This document shows, piece after piece, positions 1 through 12,539 of a stretch of 64,000 nucleotides of DNA. Numbering within the stretch: position 1 is the stretch's first letter; the number at the start of each line of letters is the position of its first letter. A program made the translations under genes and the position numbers. The stretch is taken from NCBI GenBank assembly GCA_007922305.1, contig ML677335.1, positions 19,564,246-19,628,245 on the forward strand. The letters run 5' to 3'. The stretch is from Dermatemys mawii. Taxonomy: Eukaryota > Chordata > Testudines > Dermatemydidae. The notes under the pieces are model-generated. The model had not been told where the DNA came from. It did no database searches and saw nothing but the letters and a program-made list of their open reading frames with translations.

Positions 1-2391
1 ATTGGCAGCTTTTCTTTCTCTTCTTGAATCCAACTCTCACAAAAAAACTAAAACAAAGACACATACCCCTCCACAATAACTTGGAAATGCATTTATCACT
101 GATTTGGTAAGGTCACACATGCTTCATTAAAATGCATAGGTAATAGCAAAATAAATTATGTATGATCTTAATCAATTAAATTCAAATAAGTACATCGTGT
201 AAAAACACAAAGAAAACTGAAGACTTACAACCCCATAAAAATCATCCTTCTCTAAATTTGGATCAGCTGATTAAATAAAATTGTGTTTTGACACCTGTAT
301 ATTTCAAGATCAATTAAATGCACCCATTTTTCCACCCCTAGAGAATTACTGCCTGCTGCCTGCTTGTAGAGCACACCTCAGTAACATGTTAATTGTTCTA
401 TTCCTGATTATCGAAATCTCAAGAAAATGAGAACATTTGCATACTTAAGCTTTAATCAACAATGGCTGGCAGAATGTGAAGTAATAAACAACTTCTAGGC
501 ATGCAATAAATGCAGTCTTATTTACAAAATAACAGTGGGGCTTATTTATTGCTGCATTACTTAAGGTAATCTTGATTGTTGCTATTAAAATATCAGCTGT
601 AATAAACTGGATACATTTTAAAATATGTGGAATTAGCAAACAAAAATAAATTGGGCCTTCCTTCATCTGCGTGTTAATAGAAGGAATAGACAATTAGAAT
701 ATCCAATAAATTGGAATTTTTAAGTGTATGTAGCTATTAGGTATATTTGAAATATCGAGGATTACTTATTAGGGATTGAAATACATTTCAAAGCCTTAGG
801 AGTCACATAGTTCAGAAAAAAAATAAAGAACTTGCTCTCAAAGAAGCAGGTCTTTCCTGGCTATTGTAATCATACTCTTGTGTCAAAAATTAAGAAAAGT
901 GAATTAGATGAACAAGGATTTAAAATGTGTTTTTTGTTTCCAATACTTCTCACTTCCATCCTACCAAACAAAACTAGGTCTCAATCCTACAAACAATTAT
1001 GCATGTGCTTAACTTTTTAAAACCACAAGCAGTCTCCTTGATCTCAATGGAAATGACACACATTCAAGACAAACAGACTTCAGACAAATTTTATTAGATA
1101 TTTGTGATGTATTAACTATTTTGCTTAAATATTGCAATATGTTATTTAAATTCAATATATAAAACAATATATTACACATATGTCATACTGTGTGGCAGGA
1201 TATACATTATATAATACAAAGTTATAATTTTAATGTATACTATAATAAGGTGTTTTTCTAAATTTTCAAAGCACTGTTCTTTAATAACTGGAATGTTTTA
1301 TGCTCTTTTCAAAATATTCTTAATGATAATATGTGGGGCTCTCTGGTGCGTAATGGGAGAATGGCCATGGCTAGCTACCCCACCTAAATGCTCCCCTCCA
1401 CAGTTGACCAGGTCAGTGAGAAGGGATTCAAGGACCATGACTCTCTCATGCCCCCTTTGGCAGGCTAATATCACCCCTTCTTCAAAAAATGTAATTAAGG
1501 CCTGACATTTTTTCCTAAAGATAATTTTAACTAGATAAAATAAAGACTTGTTTTAAATTTCTGAGTACAAAACTTGACATTGCAGTGCAACACTTACAAA
1601 TATTGAAAATTAATTTGGAAACTTTGGGGACAGTGCAATGTTCATGTCAACACTTTATTTACTTTTCCAAAACTGTGTTTGATTTATCCAATATCCTAAA
1701 ACTAACTAAGGCTTTGCTACCTAGAAGAAAACCTGAGTCTCAAGGATTGCATATTCCAGCATTAGAGCAGCTGCCAGTTTAATGTTTATTCCTGATTTAA
1801 TAATTATTTTTGATTCAGCCTGCTGCTTGCTTCCTTATTTCAATGCTTTCAGAGACAACTAGCTTATGATTGGCTATGAAAATTATCCAGAACAATTGGA
1901 CTGTGTAATTCTAAATCTCACTATAGGCAGTAAAAATGTGCCAAAAGATTGCTTTCAGTGTTGGCCTAAATTATTTGTCCTCTCTCAGTGTGGGTGTTTG
2001 TGTCTGTTTAGCCACCCATAATTGTCAGTGGTTCAGCACACTGTTTAACAGAAAGTTTCCCCAAGCACATGTATGAATCAGACTCAGTTAAAATTCCTCT
2101 ATTTCATTCTAGTTTAGATAATTTGTTTTCAATAAATGTACTGAAAATGGGAAACATACAGATCCATATCCTCTGATGAATATCGTAACTCTGGCACTGA
2201 CTTCACTGATTAGCTCCACTCAATAGAGTTCTCTTGAATTATGCTATTTATACCAGTTGATGATCTGGTCCACTGTTCCTGATTCTATTCCTTTGATTAT
2301 CTGCATTCTGATGAGGTAACCAGACTATGGCATGTGGGCCTCATTCACTACAGACTGAGTTCTTGAGTCAAAATTGTCTGAGCAATGCTTG

Positions 2392-3215
2392 TAGGACTGT
2401 CAATTAATTGCAGTTAAGGCATGCAATTAACGCAAAACAAATTAACTTGATTAAAATAATAGTTGTGATTTATCAGATTGAATCAAACTATTAAACAATA
2501 ATAGAATGCCAATTAAAATTTATTATGAATATTTTTCGTTTTTTCTACATTTTCAAATATATTGATTTCAATTACAACACAGAATACAAAGTGCACAGAA
2601 CTCACTTCATATTATTTTTGATTACAAATATTTGCACTGTAAAATGATAAACAAAAGAAATAGTGTTTTTCAATTCACCTCATACAATTCCACTCAGCCC
2701 TACTTTTTGTTCAGCCAATTGGTAAGGCAAAAAACTTTGTTTACACTTACGGGAGATAAGGCTGCCCACTTTTTATTTACAACGTCACCTGAAAGTAAGA
2801 ACAGGTGTTTGTATGGCATTTCTGTAGCCTGAGTTGCAAAGTATTTACAAGTCAGATATGAAAACATTCTTATGACCTTTCATGGTTCGACCTGTAGGTA
2901 CTTAAATTTTATTCTATATGCAGTTATGTAAAATAATAATAATAATAATAATAATAATTCTACATTTGTATCTTGCACTTTCATGATAAAGAGATTGTAC
3001 TACAGTACTTGTATGAAAATGAGCACTGTATATTTTGTATTCTGTGTTGTAATTGAAATCAATATATTTCCAAAATGTAGGAAAAAACCAAACTATTTAT
3101 AATAAATTTAAATTGATATTTTGTTATTGTTTAACAGTGTGATTAAAACTGCAATTAATCACAATTATTTTAATCTTGTGATAATTGCAATTATTTTAAT
3201 GGTATGACAGCCCTA
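2392..3215. mobile_element. hAT-like non-autonomous DNA element with long terminal inverted repeats
   Basis: The left end reads TAGGACTGTCA and the right end, reverse-complemented, TAGGGCTGTCA. The arms continue as an imperfect inverted repeat for over 200 bp. For example, the left has ATATTGATTTCAATTACAAC near 2560, and the same string reverse-complemented lies near 3040-3060. Candidate 8-bp target duplications are AATGCTTG (2384-2391) and AATGCTAC (3216-3223), matching at 6 of 8, as expected for an old hAT insertion. No transposase is encoded. A trinucleotide (AAT)n run sits in the right arm. Confidence 0.72.
2933..2960. repeat. (AAT)n microsatellite
   Basis: About eight uninterrupted AAT units inside the right arm of the 2392-3215 element. 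Confidence 0.85.
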
Positions 3216-4812
3216 AATGCTACCTCTCTTACTATTTTGCACTGCCGAGTTTTAGTTACCCAATGACAACAGTTAGCACAAACTCTATTTGGGATAAATA
3301 CATTCAGGCTAGGTTTTTTAAATGAGCCTAAGAGAATTAGTTGCCTAATTCCAACTGAGATATGGATGTCTCTCTCTTTAAAAACTCCAGCCCATATTTA
3401 TTGAAAAACTCACGGTTTTGTGCTACAAGGGCCTGATTCTACAATGATATAAAGATAGCAAACTGAGTAGAGAACCAGGGAGAAAGTGAGTATATAATAA
3501 CAATTTCACATACTGTATCCTATCCACACACACAACATAGCTCCATCCACACTATGAGCTAGACTGAGGTGCGATTCTCAGCTCACATACACATATGCAT
3601 GTCCACTGGGTTGAGGCGGGTTTGCACCCGGCACAGCCAAATCATGCTGCTGCTTCCTCAGCCTGTGCGGCTAAAGGCTACATGACTATCTCTATTAACA
3701 CTAGGTCTCACTGAGGTAGCATATGTGTAAGTAAGCTGGGAATCACACACATAGCTCATAGCATCCTATAGGCAGTGATACAACCATATAACAACTTTTT
3801 GAAGTCATGTAAGGAACTTCAGGACCACATGAAATTGCATTTTACATACATCTTGGATCACCTCAGCTGCGACCTGCCTACTAATCCATCTATTTCATTC
3901 TGAACTTCTGAGCACCTTCAAATAGCAGCAATTTAAAACAGACACACACAGGTTTCCTTCTTCCTTCCCTAAATGTGGAATTACCTCCCAAAATCACATG
4001 CCTCAGAGGTTAAGCCCTTTTGCACTGACAGGTTCAGTGGTCAAATACCTGGACTGCTCGGGATCAGAAATAGGAATTTTAAGCCACTAGAATGAGAGAA
4101 GATTCTCAGCTTCCTATTGGGAAAAGCTTGTTGATTCTGGCCATAGTAGGTCCTAAGTTATTAGACATCAGAGGACTCTAACTGGGACATTGAACATTTT
4201 GCCTCTGAGTTACTGATTCAAATCAAATTCCAGTCAACAGTGACTGAAAGTAATTACACAACTGAACAGACATAATACATATGAAACAATGAGCTGTTAG
4301 TGTCAGTGAACTTCATACTGGGCAGCTACAACAAATACAACTGGCCTCCTTTTGGCAGTATCAGCAGATACAATAAGGAATTAATGGACACAGAAATCGA
4401 ATTGTTCTCTCACTTTTAGAAGTGTTGAGACTAGTGAATCATTATAGGGATGCTTGCATAACCACTGACCCCACTGTAACTGTCTGATGGATAAATACAA
4501 GCTCTTCAATATCCAGGGTTATGAAAGCTGACAACCTACACAAATGTTAAATTAAAAGAAAAGTTTAAATATCTATTATTCTTTATTCTTTATCATACTG
4601 AGCAAAAGGCTGGTTAAAAGCTATGCATGAATATATTTTGGTATGATAGAAATCTGAAATGTCACAAAAATGCCAAGTCAGCATTTTCTTATGTGCTATG
4701 TCTATGTTACAGAATAGATTTCAATCCTCACAGACAGTCTTTGCCCTCTACAGGAGGAGGACAGGACCCTGAGTGTCACACATGTAAGCAGAAGTAGCTG
4801 TGTAAAGGCTTA

Positions 4813-5028
<216 letters not shown>

Positions 5029-6727
5029 TTACAATTTCTTTGTCTATGGACTGTCCTCCTTAATCCTGTAGGTCACACAACCTTTCTTTCCTGCTCAAAA
5101 CCCTTTAAGTCACACCTCTTCCTGCATTGTCTCAGAAATGACCCAGACTCCTATCTCAACCTATCAAAATCTTAAATATTTTTAAAAGGAACTAACTTGG
5201 TGTGTGCATTGCAAAAATGACCCCCAAATCCCTGAATCGTATTATGTCTTTTCTGACACACTGTCAAATTCTGATACACTAATGCACACTTCCCCATTGT
5301 GGGAAATTCTTGACTGATGAAAGCCAGCTACGTTTCTTCAGGGATAGAAGACAGCGACGGCTGAAGGAGGGGATAGGACTGGAACACACAGCACTCTAGA
5401 TTATGTTCCTCTAAATTAACACTGAGTGCCAAAACACCCCACAGCAACTCCAGGATAACAAGTATGGGAAAAGTGTCTTAGAGGGATTAATTGACCATTG
5501 TTAGTAACTAGGTTGGTTAAAAGTATTTGAAATTGTGTTACATAAATGTTGTTTATTAACTGTTGTTATTTGATTCTGGATGGGAAAAGATTTTGTGGTT
5601 TTGGAAACTGCCTTTAAACAGCATAGGTTACCAGACACAAGGTTTAGGGGAGGGGAAATGCAGAGAAAGATGGAACTAGTCACTGAATAAGGAGGGTCTC
5701 TTTCAAACACCTTTGGTCCAGAGTGATTACTGAACACCATGCTACCCATTTAGGGGGCAATGAAAAGCCACACCATTCACAAAATGGGATTGGAGAGACT
5801 GGACTCATTTTCTGTCTTCTCTCTGCACACCCTTGTGTAGTCTTCAGTGAAGGCAACACAGATGAGAGGGAACCCTCCCTAGTTACACAAGGGGGGAGGC
5901 GCCTCCTTCTCACTCAGGTCTCCCTGGATATACAGAAATTGATCATTATCTGGGCCAGTGTACACCAACGGCTCATCAGTACTGTTTTAAAGTATGTATG
6001 TACAAGTACAAAGAGATTTGTATGCATGTTAGTGGACTCATTTCTGAGGAGATATTGCATCACTGTAGACATCCAAGAGAAAATGCATTTACATTCAGGA
6101 TGTTTTCCAAGAATGTTATGATGCAAATGGGCAGGTGGATGGACCTGATCTGGTGGATTGTTTTCATCATTAACTGTAATGATCCCACAGTCTAAGAAGA
6201 ACTGGAAGAGGACAGGAAACATTAAAATCTCTTCTATAATTGCTCATATATCACAAATGCCTTTCCTTTTGGTCAATACACTGGAAATTTCTCATGAATG
6301 ACTCCTTAACTATAACATAAATAACAAAAAGCTGACAGAATTAAGCATGAAATATTTGTCTTTGATTAATGTAGTTAAATATAATTTAGTACACATATAC
6401 CATGTTACTAAGTCTAGCTAATAATTTACTTGATATCACTGCTCTACAGCCAAAATGCTTCTGAAATAAATGTAGTCAAACTTTACTAATTCTGGGTCCC
6501 TGAGAACGAAAATGATGCTTACAATTGTTGATTGGCTCTAGTTTTCAAGATATGCTATTGGGTCAGTATATACGACCCTTGACATGGGAATGGCAGAGGA
6601 TAAGTGAGTTATAAAGGGAAGGGATCTCAATTTAAACCAGAAATGACTAAAATACATCTTTGACTGGATCTATGAATAAATCTATGACTGGGTTTGGACA
6701 GTACTTGCTTTTTAGGCAAAACAATGA

Positions 6728-6809
6728 ATGATGCAATCTGAAGCTGGTATTGCATCATACATGATATGAATTGCATCATGTTGTTCCTAGAAGTCATGGA
6801 TGATGCAAT
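6728..6809. repeat. Four copies of a 10-mer in both orientations upstream of the transposase gene
   Basis: ATGATGCAAT occurs at 6728-6737 and 6800-6809. Its complement ATTGCATCAT occurs at 6749-6758 and 6770-6779. The outer copies point right and the inner ones left. The cluster ends 137 bp before the start codon and lies inside the element's left inverted repeat. Confidence 0.9.
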
Positions 6810-6946
6810 CATAACGAAGCTTACATCACTCTGCTGAACAAATTGCCCTATATCAGCTCTAGAAATCATACAGTGTTGTGCTCTCTTATTTGTCAGTGTT
6901 TGATTTTGCAAAGGGACACATTTCTGTTTAGCCAAAGTGAGCAGAG

Positions 6947-8641
6947 ATGCCTCGTACTTGTGTGAACAGTGCAGATAACTCCTGCTATGTTTGTGGTGAA
7001 GTGACTTTTGCATCACAAAAGCGCAGTATAACCACTATGGTTAAGAAAGCCTATCACCTTTATTTTGGCTGCAAAATTGGAGATCAGGACAAGAGGTGGG
7101 CCTCACACATATGCTGCAAAACTTGTGCAACAAATCTTCGCCGGTGGTTGAACAGGAAAAGGAAATCTATGCCTTTTGCAGTGCCAATGATTTGGAGAGA
7201 GCCAACAGATCATACCAGCAATTGTTACTTCTGCGTGGTGCCTCTAGTTGCAAAAGGTGTGCCAAAGAAGAAAAAGTGGACTGTGCATTATCCAAACATT
7301 CCATCAGCTATACGCCCAATATCCCACGGAGAAGGACTGCCGGTTCCCGATGCACCAGAATCATTCTCACTTGAGGCAGATGAGGAAGAGGAAGAGGATG
7401 AAACTTCTGGTCCTGAAACATCAGTGTCAAAGGACCCACATTTTCTCCCATCCTCCTCCTCTGAACCACACCTCATAACACAAACTGAACTGAATGACCT
7501 TGTCAGGGATTTGGAACTACCCAAGAGTAAGGCAGAGCTGTTGGGCTCCAGACTACAGCAGTGGAATCTCCTGGCAGGTGATGTTAGGGTTTCCATGTTC
7601 CGTGACCGTCAAAAGGATCTTGTCCCATTCTTCTTCATGGAAGGTGATCTTGTAGCCTGCAACAACATCGATGGTGTGATGGCAGCCCTCAACATCGTTC
7701 ACGATCCAGATGAGTGAAGACTCTTCATTGATTCATCAAAGACGAGTCTTAAAGCTGTTTTGCTGCATAATGGCAATGTTTTGCCATCAATTCCAGTTGG
7801 TCATGCAGTCCGTATGAAGGAAACCAATGACAACATGAAACAACTTTTGAGGTGCATAAAATATGACCAACATCAGTGGCAGCTTTGTGGCGATTTGAAG
7901 GTTGTTGCTCTCTTGCTTGGTCTGCAGACTGGATACACAAAGTACTGCTGTTTTCTCTGCGAATGGGATAGTTGTGCAAGAGATTCCCACTACATCAAGA
8001 AAGATTGGCCACTCCGACAGTCATTGGAGCCTGGGAGAAAAAGTGTTCAGCATCCACCACTTGTTGAATCAAGGAAGATTTTGTTACCACCCTTACACAT
8101 CAAGCTGGGTCTGATGAAGAACTTTGTCAAGGCCATTGACAAAACACAAGCAGCTTTCAAGTACCTCCATGGAAAATTTCCAAGGTTAAGTGAAGCTAAG
8201 ATAAAGGAAGGTGTCTTTGTTGGTCCTCAGATTTGTGAACTTCTTCGAGATGATGCATTTGACCATGCACTGTGTGGCAAGGAAAAGACGGCATGGAAAG
8301 CCTTCCAGTCAGTGGCAATACATTTTCTCGGAAACAACAAGGCAGACAACTACAGGTTGTTAGTAGAACACCTCCTCAAGGCATACAAAAGCCTTGGTTG
8401 CAACATGTCACTGAAGATACATTTTTTGCACTCTCATCTAGATTTGTTTCCACCAAACTGCGGAGCAGTGAGCGACGAGCATGGCGAGCGACTTCACCAG
8501 GACATTGCAACAATGGAGAAACGCTATCAGGGCAAATGGAGCCCATCAATGCTTGCAGACTATTGCTGGACAGTGACAAGAGATGCTCCATTTAATGAAT
8601 ACAAGAGACAAGCCAAGAAGCGCCGAGTAGACACTGAATAG
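6947..8641 (+). pseudogene. Transposase-like protein, ZAD-like zinc module plus DDE-like core, one premature stop
   Basis: A single reading frame of 564 codons is interrupted only by TGA at codon 257 (7715-7717). The context DE-stop-RLFIDSS suggests an ancestral TGG (Trp). Residues 1-70 look like a ZAD-type zinc module: C13xxC16, then HxCC (54-57) and C60, followed by WLNRKRK. A further CxxC is at 93-96. Residues 140-160 are highly acidic. The C-terminal half has features of an RNase H-fold transposase: D262 in LFIDSS, D316 in LCGDLK, a zinc-knuckle-like CFLC (335-338) with following H348, PPLHIKLG, and DEHGE at 510-514. Assignment of D262, D316 and an acidic residue near 511-514 as the DDE/D triad is inference. 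The C-terminus is basic (KRQAKKRR). The ATG has a good context (GCAGAGATGC). I recognise the family as widespread but uncharacterised and cannot place it in a named superfamily. Confidence 0.75.
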
Positions 8642-10075
8642 GACTAAACTATGTACATAATAGTTTTTTGTCTTTTGTTTCATAATACATTTTATTTATA
8701 TAACCCTTTTGTTGATTTTTCAAGTATTACATAAACAGGACAGGTGAAATATTATGATATAAAGCAACCATAAACACATGAAAAGACCTAGGTTTACAAT
8801 TTATGATTAAAACTCTACTATCTACACAATATACATAGACATAAAATGTAAAAACTTAAATATCTTAGAAACAGTAGCCAATCAGTTGTTTTAATTGTCA
8901 TATTTGAATTCAGCACATCAAAATACATAATAAATATCACATTTTATCTCTGAAGCAGACAACTTCTAAAAAATTGTAGACCAGTGTATTCTGAAGATAT
9001 CAATTATCTTACTATATGGTTATAATGAATTACAAACCATTAATTTGAAGTGTTAATCAAAAATGAGACATAGAATTGAGCTAATTTTAAATTTGGATTC
9101 ACAAAGCAGAACCCTATCATTTATTACTTTGTTTGACAATGAGATTTTTTTCTCATCTGAATTACTATTTCGTGTTTCTTTACTTCTTATTGAACTCTTA
9201 CTAAACCAAATTAAACATCCTTATTTTTTCCACAGGAATAATGGTCACATTTGAGAGAAAATCTAGCTGTATTCCCCTATTCTAAGTATAGGAAATTTAT
9301 CTCACAAAGTCTTTCAAGGAAGAAGCTTTATAACTAGAACCGTTATACTTTATTGAATTAGATCACTCTTCAACTAAGCAAACAGCTATATCCCTAGGAT
9401 GAAATCCTGAACCAATGAAGTCAATAACATAGGCTTTAGCCATGAAATGCCATCAGCTGTAGATAAGTCAAAACCCATTAATAAACTTGATACTATAAAA
9501 TACTCAGCATATAGTAGTCACTATTAAAAAGTTAATATTTGACCTCAGTTACTACAAAGTGTTACATAAAAATAACACTTAGAATAGGGGAATACAGTAT
9601 TTCCCTATACTTTAAAAAGGAAACATGGTAAGTAGGCAAATGAATTTTTGAGTGAATTTAAATGTTTAGTTTTCTAGTCTTCCAGAAAATATTAGTTACA
9701 TATCACTTATCTCATTTTGTGATATTGATAGCTTAAAAAAATTAAATCAATCTAAATATGAGTACTATTAATAACAGATCTTTTCAGCTTTTTACTAGAA
9801 TTCTAACGTCCTCATTTGTTTATTTGCTGTATAAAGAGGAAGTGACAAAAACAAGACCTAGTCTAAAGCTTGATTCCAGGTCTGTCCAAATAGATTCCCT
9901 CAAGCTTTCTGTGGAAACGAAAAGAGTTTCTATCTGGTAGTCATTTTTTCTTTAGAGACAGTACCCTCTCTGGGAGCTGGTCTAAAAGCAATGCAGCACT
10001 ATTCCTTTATAATATTGAGTCACAACCAAACATTCTCCTCAACTTCCCTACAGTATGAAAATAACCTGCCTACAG

Positions 10076-11190
10076 TCATTCCCCCCATCCCCAATATCTA
10101 GATTTATGCCACTTCACTTTATTATGCAAACCTGGACAGTGTGCATCAGGGTCTGTTTTGCTCATAACTGGCATATTTTGTAAGAGTGTATTAGATTTGG
10201 TACTGCTCTTCTGGCCCATCATCATTAGGGTTTGTGTAATCTCATTAATTCTTGGACTCTTTCTCAACTAAAATATGGAAGAATGTCCTGTATGTGTGTT
10301 AGAATTCTGTCTGGAATTATTATGGGGCAGGACTGAAATGTAACAACTTCAGAAATCTTTTTCTGAATGTTAGCAATCTTCCAATAAGATTGTATGTGTG
10401 TTCCACAGATCACACAGTCTTTGTATTTGTTGTATTCATGGGTAAAAATTAAGGTCTAGTTGTTCCAGATCCTAAGAGATCTTCACCACAATAACCTCAG
10501 GGCATGAGCTATATATTTGAACTGAAACTTCTTTATAGAACACATTCTTCAGCTGCCAGGATTTTTTTCACCAAAAACATTTCAGATTTGTCAAACTTCA
10601 TTTTGAAGCCATACACTTTTGCAAAGATTTAAACATCTTTATCTCCTCAAAGTAATCAAAAACAGCAAGATCCCATCCATATGCAGCTTTGCTTTGTAAT
10701 GTATCTCATCTACAATGTGCACTGTACTGTGCATGTTGTCACATACTCTCTGAGCAAAGGGATTCCATGACTATAGCCAGAAACATGAGAGCAAATGGGC
10801 AATCTTGCTTGATTCTTTAATAAACAAGCAAGCAAAATCTATTTCCATTTATTCAAATGATTGCTCTGGAATCAGGGTATGGGATCTGAGAACAGCGGAG
10901 TTACCCCTTTAATAAGAATTAAGACATTTATTCAAAGATTTGATTTCTCTGAATGAAATAAAATAAGCCTTTGTGCACTACTTAACTTTAAAGCCAGACT
11001 CTTTCTTCTGTTGCCATCTGTCTATCTTGGATAAACCTTGTCTAATCTCTGACTAGTAATTTTGGGTGATTCATTTAAGATGCTTGAGAGAGGCCTGATT
11101 TACTGAAAGTTCTGAACATCCACTCTCTAGAAGTCAGGTTCCTTTAATGAATCTCATATTGGACACTCAAAAACTGAGGCATCCCAAGGC
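10076..11190 (-). mobile_element. Decayed L1-type LINE ORF2 (reverse transcriptase region)
   Basis: No intact ORF remains, but conceptual translation of the minus strand in shifting frames recovers L1-like landmarks in order. Around 10755-10820 it gives QDCPFALMFLAIVMESL (the QGCPLSP...LAIEPL block). Around 10657-10681 it gives DGILLFL (the YADD-ILLFL block). Around 10250-10305 it gives ILTHIQDILPYF (the post-RT FQMIPI...SFIW region). The spacing fits L1 ORF2. Homology probably begins further upstream (right of 11000), but I cannot fix the edge. This is an old fragment with many stops and frameshifts. Confidence 0.6.
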
Positions 11191-11624
11191 ACTAGTCTTT
11201 TTTTTACTTTGACTTATAGACTTTTGTCATAAGTCTATAACAAAATAGATCAATGGAACTACAAAAAGTTAAAATTTAACTTGCTTTCGGTGAATATTGT
11301 AATAAGCAGCCTCTCTAATAGACATAAGGAATTCATCCCCCAGCAGGATACCATTAAAATATAGATTTTAGGGCATGTGTTAATAATTCTTTAAAGATTT
11401 GGTAAAGGGTTTATTGATAGCGAAAACAGTGCTGTACAGAATGAAAAGTTTATCTTGGACCAAGTAATGGACACCATGATTATTAAGAGAGCTAGCCTTT
11501 GAGTCAAATGCTTTAAATATTTTAACAACCTTAAAGGTCTTCCTGTTCCATGCTAGTGGTCAAGGGAGAAACATCTGAGAATGAACTTCAATACCTACTT
11601 GGAATGGCATAATTATTATTTGTA

Positions 11625-11722
11625 TATCAGAGCCAACTAACCAGAGACCTAGCATGCTACACACTATATAAATATGTAAGACTACGCAGTATCTGCATCA
11701 AAGAGCTTACAGTCTAAATTGA
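11625..11722 (+). mobile_element. L2/CR1-type LINE 3' tail relic
   Basis: Carries the degenerate phrase GCTACACACTATATAAATATG...AAGAGCTTACAGTCTAAATTGAATC. This corresponds to the L2-like 3' UTR pattern (GTACAAAC...TCCCTGCC..AAGAGCTTACAATCTAA). The same pattern recurs at 15560-15665 and 29560-29672. Confidence 0.5.
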
Positions 11723-11866
11723 ATCATGGTGCAACAGAAGAATGTAACACCTGATAAGAGGGAAGGGAAGACAAAATGTAAGAACAATAAGATCACATGT
11801 TTATAGAGCGTAGTTTGTAAATAGTCTGATGAATCAGCATATTCCAATAATTTGGAAATATATAGT

Positions 11867-12539
11867 AAGGGTATGGTTACACTTACAAGATTATAGCACT
11901 ATTGGTTATAGCGGTCCCCTTATACAGTAATATGTATAGCGCTATTGTATGTCCACACTCAGACGCACCAGCGGTATAGCATGGCCACGTTTGGAGCACT
12001 TAATGCGGCATTAAGAGCAGCGCATTAGGGCAGGTATCCCAGCATTCAGCTGGGTGCAACGTGCTTTTTAAATGGGGGGGGGGACGCGTTGTGTGTATGT
12101 GGAGGGAGAGAGACAGTGGTTTTTCCGTCCTTCTGAAAGCCTGTCAGCGAGCCTCCGTTCACAGAAGGCTTTGTTTTCACAGAGGCTCCCTCCTTAAACA
12201 TTTGCATTGCTTATCTGCCGAGTTAAGAGAGAAACTCTAAAGAGGTACTTCTGCATTCCTCCAGCCGAGTTCAAAACAAAGGGAAGAGACGTCAATTGCC
12301 TTAAATGGCCCTAGGCATCTCAAGAGATCACTTGTAGCGCAGTGGGTGTCCACATTCTTGCTGTAGCGCTACAGCAGCTGCGCAACAGCCCTTATTCCCC
12401 ACGCGGAGGTGGATTACGAGGAGCGCTATAACTCCGCGGTTATAGTGCTCTACGTGCCTTGCCAGTGTGGACGGGGAGGAGGTTACAGCGCTTGTGTGGG
12501 CTTTATAGCGCTATAAAGTGCCAGTGTAACCAAGCCCTA
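11867..12539. mobile_element. Non-autonomous DNA element (MITE) with AGCGCT-rich body
   Basis: The left end reads AAGGGTATGGTTACACTTAC. The right end, reverse-complemented, reads TAGGGCTTGGTTACACTGGC. The interior is much more GC-rich and CpG-rich than the flanks, with repeated TAGCGCTAT/AGCGCT palindromes near both ends. There is no coding capacity. Both flanks carry ATTTGGAA (about 11850 and 12540), but on the left it is separated from the terminus by about 9 bp, so the duplication is not proven. The family resembles turtle MITEs known to me only from memory. Confidence 0.65.

Larger units (their letters stand above)
6529..8884 (+). mobile_element. DNA transposon with ZAD-like/DDE-like transposase gene (superfamily not assigned)
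   Basis: The transposase-like gene at 6947-8641 is bracketed by an imperfect inverted repeat. 6529-6553 reads TGATTGGCTCTAGTTTTCAAGATAT. The reverse complement of 8860-8884 reads TGATTGGCTACTGTTTCTAAGATAT, matching at 20 of 25 positions. The true ends may lie somewhat further out, and I could not fix a target-site duplication. Between the left repeat and the gene lie four copies of a 10-mer (ATGATGCAAT or its complement), plausible transposase-binding sites. The gene is on the opposite strand to PCDH15 and wholly intronic. I recall near-identical copies from turtle genomes, so it is probably a multi-copy, relatively recent family. Confidence 0.65.

Noticed and set aside
6627..7016. 129-codon minus-strand ORF upstream of the transposase
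   Set aside because: Overlaps the 10-mer array and the antisense start of the transposase gene. No domain; a shadow.
7288..7596. Ser-rich minus-strand ORF
   Set aside because: Antisense of the acidic linker of the transposase-like gene; the poly-Ser comes from antisense Asp/Glu codons.
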